Part shown: one piece after another, positions 15,192-23,707 of the stretch | Numbering within the stretch: the stretch's first letter is position 1 | Layout: the number at the start of each line of letters is the position of its first letter | NCBI RefSeq assembly: GCF_900549175.1 | Contig: NZ_URNN01000038.1 | Location: forward strand, 1 to 23,707 | DNA length: 23,707 nt | Origin: an uncultured Prevotella sp. | GTDB taxonomy: Bacteria; Bacteroidota; Bacteroidia; Bacteroidales; Bacteroidaceae | Direction of reading: 5' to 3' | Program-made: the position numbers and the translations under genes | The notes under the pieces: model-generated | What the model was told of the DNA's origin: nothing | The model's input: only the letters and a program-made list of their open reading frames with translations | Databases searched by the model: none

Positions 15192-16145
15192 ATGAATATA
15201 GTAGTATTGGATGGATATAGCCTCAATCCGGGTGACTTGTCATGGGATGCTCTTGAGGCGTTGGGAGAGGTTACGGTATACCCGCGTACTTCGCCCGACG
15301 AGGTGTTCGGGCGTTGTGCTGATGCCGACGCCATACTCACCAATAAGGTGGTTATCGGAGCGGACATGATAAAACGGTTGCCCCGGTTGAAGTATATCGG
15401 TGTGCTGGCAACGGGATATAATGTCGTCGACACGGCAGAAGCCCGTGCCCACGGCATTGTGGTGACCAATGTTCCGGCTTACAGTACGGACAGCGTTGTG
15501 CAGATGACGTTTGCCCATATACTCAATATAACCAACCGTATCGGTCATTATGCCGGCCTCAACGCTTCCGGGCGGTGGAGCCGCAGCGACGATTTCTGCT
15601 ATTGGGACACGCCGCTGACTGAATTGTCAGGCAAGACAGTAGGCATTTACGGCCTCGGCAACATAGGAATGAAAGTTGCCCGTATGGCAATGTGCTTCGG
15701 TATGGATGTCTTTGCCTTTACCGGAAAGGCGTCGTCGGAACTCCCTTCCGGCATACAGAAGACTACATTCGAAGGCCTGCTCGGTGCGAGTGACATTCTC
15801 ACACTGCACTGCCCGTTGACCGAAACCACGCGTGGAATCATCAATCATGACACCATCGCACGCATGAAACGCGGCGCAATACTTATCAATACGGCCCGCG
15901 GCTCGCTGGTAGACGAGAGGGCTGTGGCCGATGCTCTTGCTACCGGACAGCTTGGTGCATACGGAACCGATGTGATGTGCCAGGAACCTCCCTCTGCCGA
16001 CAACCCTCTGCTGACGGCCCCCAATGCCTTCATCACCCCGCATATAGCATGGGCTACAAGCGAGGCGCGCGTGCGGCTGATGCACGTGGCGGTGGAAAAT
16101 GTCAGGGCGTTTGCCGCCGGCCGGCCGGTAAACGTGGTCAACTGA
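15192..16145 (+). CDS. D-2-hydroxyacid dehydrogenase (glycerate/hydroxypyruvate reductase-like)
   Basis: This 317-residue NAD(P)-dependent oxidoreductase belongs to the D-isomer-specific 2-hydroxyacid dehydrogenases. It shows the dinucleotide motif GLGNIG (154-159) and the catalytic triad Arg236 (NTARGSLVDE), Glu265 (CQEPP) and His284 (TPHIAW). The residue after the second Rossmann strand is Thr in FAFTGKAS rather than the usual Asp, so NADPH use is possible. Substrate cannot be fixed; similar Bacteroidales proteins are called glycerate dehydrogenase or hydroxypyruvate reductase. The ATG at 15192 (MNIVVLDGY) fits the family start better than 15168. It lies between rarA and the TRIC-like gene with gaps of 46 and 44 nt, so co-transcription is likely without an obvious shared function. 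Confidence 0.88.
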   Translation: MNIVVLDGYSLNPGDLSWDALEALGEVTVYPRTSPDEVFGRCADADAILTNKVVIGADMIKRLPRLKYIGVLATGYNVVDTAEARAHGIVVTNVPAYSTDSVVQMTFAHILNITNRIGHYAGLNASGRWSRSDDFCYWDTPLTELSGKTVGIYGLGNIGMKVARMAMCFGMDVFAFTGKASSELPSGIQKTTFEGLLGASDILTLHCPLTETTRGIINHDTIARMKRGAILINTARGSLVDERAVADALATGQLGAYGTDVMCQEPPSADNPLLTAPNAFITPHIAWATSEARVRLMHVAVENVRAFAAGRPVNVVN

Positions 16146-16189
16146 TGCCGCAAGGAATAGTTTGAATCAAGATGCACTGACGGAAAAGT

Positions 16190-16834
16190 ATGGAAGATAA
16201 CATAACACTTGTTCCCGTACTGCGGGTGATAGAGTTTCTCGGAACGTTCGCCTTTGCCATATCCGGCATACGCCATGCCGCCGCAAAACATTTCGACTGG
16301 TTTGGCGGTTATGTCTGTGGCATAGCCGTGGCCATAGGCGGCGGAACGATACGTGACGTGATGCTTGGTGTCACCCCGTTCTGGATGACCGACCCTATAT
16401 ATATGATATGTACGGCATTGGCACTGGGTGTAGTCATCATATTTGCCAAATATATGGAATATCTGAGCAATACGTGGCTTGTATTCGATACCTTCGGTCT
16501 TGCTCTGTTCACCATTGCCGGCATCCAGAAGAGCCTTGCCTGCGGCCAGCCGTTTTGGGTGGCCATCATTATGGGATGTATTACGGGGTCTGCAGGCGGT
16601 GTGATACGCGACGTGCTGCTCAACAATGAGCCTGTAATATTCCGCAGAGAGATTTATGCCATGGCGTGTGTGCTCGGCGGAATAACCTATTGGGTGCTGC
16701 TCGTCACGGGTATGCCGATTGAGATAACGGTGTCGGCAAGTTTTGCAGTTACGTGTCTTATACGTTTTCTGGCCGTCCGTTACCGTATATCACTTCCTTT
16801 ATTGAAAGAGGGCGGCGACGGCGCTTCAAAATGA
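16190..16834 (+). CDS. TRIC/UPF0126 family membrane protein
   Basis: The 214-residue product is almost entirely hydrophobic with about seven membrane helices. It has the two internal repeats of the family, each with the glycine-rich signature GGGTIRDV (50-57) and GGVIRDVL (136-143). Bacterial members such as YadS/YicG-type proteins are structural relatives of eukaryotic trimeric intracellular cation channels and are thought to conduct monovalent cations; the physiological ion and role in Bacteroidales are unknown to me. It is the last gene of the rarA run and ends just before a hairpin shared with the convergent helicase gene. A short soluble tail (about 204-214) faces one side of the membrane. 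Confidence 0.88.
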   Translation: MEDNITLVPVLRVIEFLGTFAFAISGIRHAAAKHFDWFGGYVCGIAVAIGGGTIRDVMLGVTPFWMTDPIYMICTALALGVVIIFAKYMEYLSNTWLVFDTFGLALFTIAGIQKSLACGQPFWVAIIMGCITGSAGGVIRDVLLNNEPVIFRREIYAMACVLGGITYWVLLVTGMPIEITVSASFAVTCLIRFLAVRYRISLPLLKEGGDGASK

Positions 16835-16835
16835 T

Positions 16836-16872
16836 TGCATTTGGCGGGGGAAGAATAGCCCTGCCAAATGCA
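16836..16872. terminator. stem-loop between the TRIC-like and DEAD-box genes
   Basis: A perfect 10-bp repeat (16836-16845 with 16863-16872) encloses further G-C pairing. It lies one base after the TRIC-like stop and 43 nt from the helicase stop. Neither strand has a long T-run, though the + side is followed by a T-rich CTAATCTTATTC. Confidence 0.55.
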
Positions 16873-16914
16873 CTAATCTTATTCTGATACAGTCTTTTCC
16901 TGCATCCGTTCACT

Positions 16915-18366
<1,452 letters not shown>

Positions 18367-19566
18367 TTAGTTTGGTGCTTTTTTATAACAGTAATATGCT
18401 ATGAATGAATACAATATGTTCGGAATCCATGCTGCAAGTATCGGCGGGGGGCTGGCATTTATGGCAAATGTGGAGCTCACGGTCTGCAGCAGAATATACG
18501 AGAAGCTCAGCGCCATGCCGATGCCCAGATACAGTCCCATGCCGCCCTTGCGCTTTCGTGAACTCAGACTGGCGCCGATAATGGTGAGGATGAAAGACGC
18601 AAAACTGGAGGCAATGCGCTTGTGGTACTCTACTTCATACTGCACCACATTGCTTGAGCCGCGGTCCTTCTGTTTCGAAATGTACCGTTTCAGCTCCGGA
18701 CTGGTCAGCGTTTCCTGCTGTCCCTTGCTGAAAACCAGGTCCATAGGTTCCATCATCACCGTTGTGTCTATCTCCATGCCCGACGTGATGTGTTCGCGCA
18801 TTCCCTTCAGCGTGCGTATCTTATAGTTGATGGCTTTCCAGTGATAGCGGCTGTCGGAGATGGTGTCGTACTTGATTACGTTGGCCGTCATGTGGCTTGT
18901 CAGCTTCTTGTTTTCGAACTTGTCCAGCGAGAAACCGTAGCCCGTCTTTGTCTTGTCGTCGTATTGCGATATGTATGCTATGGTGCCTTCTCCCACCTGC
19001 AGCTGCACATTGCTCGACGAAGTGTTCTTCTTGCTGTTCTTGTAGAGCGACTCGAAATTGTGTCTAACCACCGTTCCCTGCGGTATTATGTAGGCGCCGA
19101 GGAAGAAGTTGAGCACGGAGATGAGCGCCGCCGACACCATGTACGGGCGCATCAGCCGCCTGAAACTCATGCCGCAGGCCAGCATGGCTATTATTTCGGA
19201 ATTGCCGGCAAGCTTCGACGTGAAGAATATGACGGCAATGAACACGAACAGCGGACTGAAAAGGTTGGCGAAATAAGGCACGAAGTTGGCGTAATAGTCG
19301 AACACGATGGCCTTCAGCGGTGCATGGTATGTGCTGAACTTGGCCAGGTTCTCGTTTACGTCGAACACTATCGAGATGGATATAATCAGGATGATGGCAT
19401 ATATATATGTGCCGATAAACTTGCGGATGATATACCCGTCAATCTTCTTAAGATACCTGAGCGGGTTTACCACATTCAGCCACCGTGCCGCCGTCCGCGC
19501 CTTGCGGCGTACGGCGCGTGCGGCATGCAGTCTTCTGTGCTTGCTTCTTATCTCGTTATATTCCAT
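18367..19566 (-). CDS. LptF/LptG family lipopolysaccharide export permease
   Basis: The 399-residue product is an inner-membrane permease of the LptBFG transporter, which lifts LPS from the inner membrane to the periplasmic bridge. The layout is as expected: three helices within about 48-165, a periplasmic beta-jellyroll region (about 165-315), then three helices (about 318-335, 343-366, 375-396). I cannot say whether it is the LptF or LptG paralogue. About 45 residues, strongly basic at 8-28 (HRRLHAARAVRRKARTAAR), precede the IDGYIIRKF segment where many family members begin; no other Met lies between. It starts 30 nt after tgt and its stop abuts the helicase start. Confidence 0.9.
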   Translation of the reverse strand: MEYNEIRSKHRRLHAARAVRRKARTAARWLNVVNPLRYLKKIDGYIIRKFIGTYIYAIILIISISIVFDVNENLAKFSTYHAPLKAIVFDYYANFVPYFANLFSPLFVFIAVIFFTSKLAGNSEIIAMLACGMSFRRLMRPYMVSAALISVLNFFLGAYIIPQGTVVRHNFESLYKNSKKNTSSSNVQLQVGEGTIAYISQYDDKTKTGYGFSLDKFENKKLTSHMTANVIKYDTISDSRYHWKAINYKIRTLKGMREHITSGMEIDTTVMMEPMDLVFSKGQQETLTSPELKRYISKQKDRGSSNVVQYEVEYHKRIASSFASFILTIIGASLSSRKRKGGMGLYLGIGMALSFSYILLQTVSSTFAINASPPPILAAWIPNILYSFIAYYCYKKAPN

Positions 19567-19596
19567 TCTCTTGTTCTTGTTCCACTTTCATTTGTC

Positions 19597-20720
19597 TCAG
19601 ATTCTCCTGCCCAGGTTGTCGATTACGCTGCGTTTCCACGCCGTGAAGTCACCCTGCTCTATGTGCGTGCGCGCGTCGGTGACGAGGCGAAGGTAGAAGG
19701 CGAGGTTGTGTATGCTGGCTATCTGCATGGCCAGAAGTTCCTGTGCCTTGAACAGATGGTGCAGGTATGCCTTGGTGTATGTGCGGTCGGTCTCGCATCC
19801 GCACGGGTCGATAGGGGTGAAGTCCGCCTCCCATTTCTTGTTGCGCATGTTCATCGTGCCGTCGTAGGTGAAGAGCATGGCGTTGCGTCCGTTGCGTGTG
19901 GGCATCACGCAGTCGAACATGTCGACGCCCCGCTCTATGGCTTCGAGTATGTTCTGCGGCGTGCCCACTCCCATGAGGTAGCGCGGACGGTCTTTCGGCA
20001 GAATCTCGTTCACCGTCTCGATCATCTCGTACATCACCTCCGTAGGCTCGCCCACGGCCAGTCCGCCTATGGCGTTTCCGTCGGCACCCTTGTCGGCCAC
20101 AAACTTTGCGGCCTCCCTTCGCAGGTCCTTGAAGGTGCATCCTTGCACGATGGGGAAGAGACTCTGTTCGTAGCCGTACAGCGGTTCGGTCTCGCCTATG
20201 CGCCTGATGCACCTGTCGAGCCACCTCTGTGTCAGTCCGAGACTGCGCTTGGCGTACTGGTAGTCGCTGTCGCCGGGCGGACATTCGTCGAAGGCCATGA
20301 TGATGTCGGCGCCTATCACGCGCTCGGTGTCCATCACGTTCTCGGGCGTGAAGACGTGTTTCGACCCGTCGATGTGCGAGCGGAACTCGCATCCCTCTTC
20401 CCTCAGCTTCCTTATTCCCGTGAGTGAGAACACCTGAAAGCCTCCCGAGTCGGTCAGTATCGGGTGGTTCCAGCCGTTGAAGCGGTGCAGGCCGCCGGCT
20501 TGGCGCAGCACGTCGAGTCCCGGACGCAGGTAGAGATGGTAGGTGTTGCCCAGTATTATCTGTGCCTTTACCTGCTCTTCCAGTTCCCTTATGTGCACGC
20601 CCTTCACGCTTCCGCACGTGCCCACGGGCATGAATATCGGCGTGCGTATCTGTCCGTGCGCGGTGGTTATGACGCCTGTCCGTGCGTCAGACGCCGTGTC
20701 GGTGTGTTGAAGTTCGAATT

Positions 20721-20724
<4 letters not shown>
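19597..20724 (-). CDS. tgt: tRNA-guanine transglycosylase
   Basis: This 375-residue TIM-barrel enzyme swaps guanine-34 for preQ1 in tRNAs for Asp, Asn, His and Tyr, a step of queuosine synthesis. Asp92 in ILTDSGGFQVFS and the nucleophile Asp271 in MFDCVMPTRNGRNA are in place, as is the base-recognition GGLAVGEP. The zinc site is unusual: the family pattern CxCxxC...H appears here as Cys308, Cys310, Asp313 and His339. Its ATG overlaps the lon stop as ATGA, so translation is probably coupled. Other queuosine genes are absent from the window. Function is firm despite the altered zinc ligand. Confidence 0.96.
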
Positions 20725-23171
<2,447 letters not shown>

Positions 23172-23196
23172 CTGAGTGTTATCTGATTTGAGTGTG

Positions 23197-23204
23197 CAAA
23201 GTTA
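23197..23204 (-). promoter_or_regulatory. -7 element of the lon operon promoter
   Basis: On the minus strand TAACTTTG (23204-23197) is identical to the gdhA and GT5-like boxes. No good TTTG is found about 20 nt upstream. A second, imperfect box TTAATTTG (23214-23207) overlaps just upstream. Confidence 0.6.
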
Positions 23205-23440
23205 CGCAAATTAATTGAATATCTGATATAAAGGCATGTTGTTTTTGGTGTAAAAGGTCATGCCGTACATTGGGATTCGGCTTGCCGCTGTCTGGAGCGG
23301 AGCCGGCGGCGCCCCCGGAAATGTCATCATTATTCTGAAAAAAACGCATTTCCGTTTTCCCGAAACAGAGTGGGCGGAAGGCTTTTTGCAGCATCCGCAC
23401 ACCGTTTCCGCACCCGGAAAACCGCCTTTTCGGCACCGTT

Positions 23441-23469
23441 GCAATGCGAAACGGCCGCTTTCGCATTGC
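23441..23469. repeat. inverted repeat 1 in the palindrome cluster
   Basis: An 11-bp perfect stem (23441-23451 with 23459-23469) has the loop CGGCCGC, itself largely self-complementary. Its right arm overlaps the left arm of the next hairpin by two bases. Confidence 0.75.
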
Positions 23470-23508
23470 CAAACGGCCTCTCTTGGCTTTCAAAAGAGGC
23501 CGTTTGGC
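23468..23508. repeat. inverted repeat 2 in the palindrome cluster
   Basis: A 14-bp perfect stem (23468-23481 with 23495-23508) has a 13-nt loop. Part of its loop and right arm (23485-23496) is also perfectly complementary over 12 bp to 23524-23535, so two mutually exclusive folds are possible. Confidence 0.8.
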
Positions 23509-23611
23509 GTTGCAATATGGGCACTTTTGAAAGCCGAAACGGCCCTCTCCGCTATCTTTACAAACCGCCTTTGACGTAACATGCTGACTGTCAGCGTTCC
23601 CCATTCCGGCG

Positions 23612-23650
23612 AAAAACCGCGGTTTTCGGACGAGAGCCCGAAAACCGCGG
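23612..23650 (-). terminator. terminator of a minus-strand gene beyond the window
   Basis: A perfect 13-bp stem (23617-23629 with 23638-23650) has an 8-nt loop and, read on the minus strand, ends in a five-T run (23616-23612). No gene in the window feeds it, so it probably ends a gene to the right. Confidence 0.7.
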
Positions 23651-23661
23651 CTTGCATGTCG

Positions 23662-23677
23662 TTTAACACATGTTAAA
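23662..23677. promoter_or_regulatory. 16-bp dyad, operator-like
   Basis: TTTAACA (23662-23668) and TGTTAAA (23671-23677) are perfect inverted repeats around CA. The site is AT-rich, short-armed and lies between the terminator and the window edge. It could be a protein-binding site, but nothing identifies the protein. Confidence 0.3.
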
Positions 23678-23707
23678 GTAAAGAAGATTCATGCGTATGA
23701 GTGCATG

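Larger units (their letters stand above)
23205..23707. other. palindrome-rich non-coding region at the right end
   Basis: About 500 bases hold no credible gene. ORFs crossing it on either strand read as low-complexity translations of repeats (Lys-Arg-Pro-Phe-like units). The middle part, about 23390-23550, is packed with inverted repeats built on AAACGGCC and its complement, entered separately. A minus-strand terminator at 23612-23650 suggests that a minus-strand gene lies beyond the window edge. Confidence 0.7.

Noticed and set aside
18790..20427. A 545-codon + strand ORF opposite the permease and tgt genes
   Set aside because: It is antisense to two clear conserved genes. Long antisense frames are common in this moderately GC-rich, codon-biased DNA, and the translation resembles no family.
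23179..23604. A 141-codon minus-strand ORF with repeated Lys-Arg-Pro-Phe-like units
   Set aside because: It covers the lon promoter and the inverted-repeat cluster, and its composition mirrors the DNA repeats rather than a protein family. I treat it as non-coding.

Overview
This 23.7-kb window looks like a chromosomal housekeeping segment from a Bacteroidales bacterium, most likely Prevotella or a close relative. The evidence is the Bacteroidetes-type -7 promoter box (TAnnTTTG) ahead of several genes, the near absence of Shine-Dalgarno sequences, a DUF4270 lipoprotein, a succinate/propionate-pathway cluster, and coding DNA of roughly 50% GC. The genus is inferred. I see no phage, insertion sequence, CRISPR array, tRNA or rRNA.

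Layout. (1) 156-2789 (+): methylmalonyl-CoA epimerase, the carboxyltransferase subunit MmdA, a 50-residue MmdE/OadG-tail-like protein and a biotin carrier protein, ending at a 22-bp hairpin shared with the next unit. (2) 2901-4096 (-): panC-panD, overlapping by ATGA. (3) 4278-6761 (+): a glycogen-synthase-like half protein, a DUF4270 lipoprotein and a 47-residue protein, followed by a terminator-like hairpin and then ligA (6887-8890). (4) 9003-13707 (-): glutamate dehydrogenase, membrane pyrophosphatase HppA and an unrecognised protein with an acidic tail; each appears to be its own transcription unit. (5) 13868-16834 (+): rarA/mgsA, a D-2-hydroxyacid dehydrogenase and a TRIC/UPF0126 membrane protein, probably one operon. 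(6) 16915-23171 (-): lon, tgt, an LptF/LptG-type permease and a DEAD-box helicase, tightly packed as one operon read from lon. (7) 23172-23707: non-coding DNA dense in inverted repeats.

How it fits together. Epimerase plus MmdA, the small subunit and the biotin carrier suits the methylmalonyl-CoA to propionyl-CoA branch of succinate fermentation. The membrane Na+ pump subunit MmdB that normally completes a decarboxylase is not in the cluster, and the small subunit has no membrane anchor, so the enzyme may be soluble or may use a beta subunit encoded elsewhere. HppA has the K+-dependent signature and residues recalled for dual Na+/H+ pumps, suggesting a sodium-based energy economy.

No single new multi-gene system stands out. 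The best leads are the reduced decarboxylase cluster, the GT5-like protein that lacks the donor-binding motif and sits with a DUF4270 lipoprotein, the acidic-tail protein, and the palindrome-rich region at the right end.
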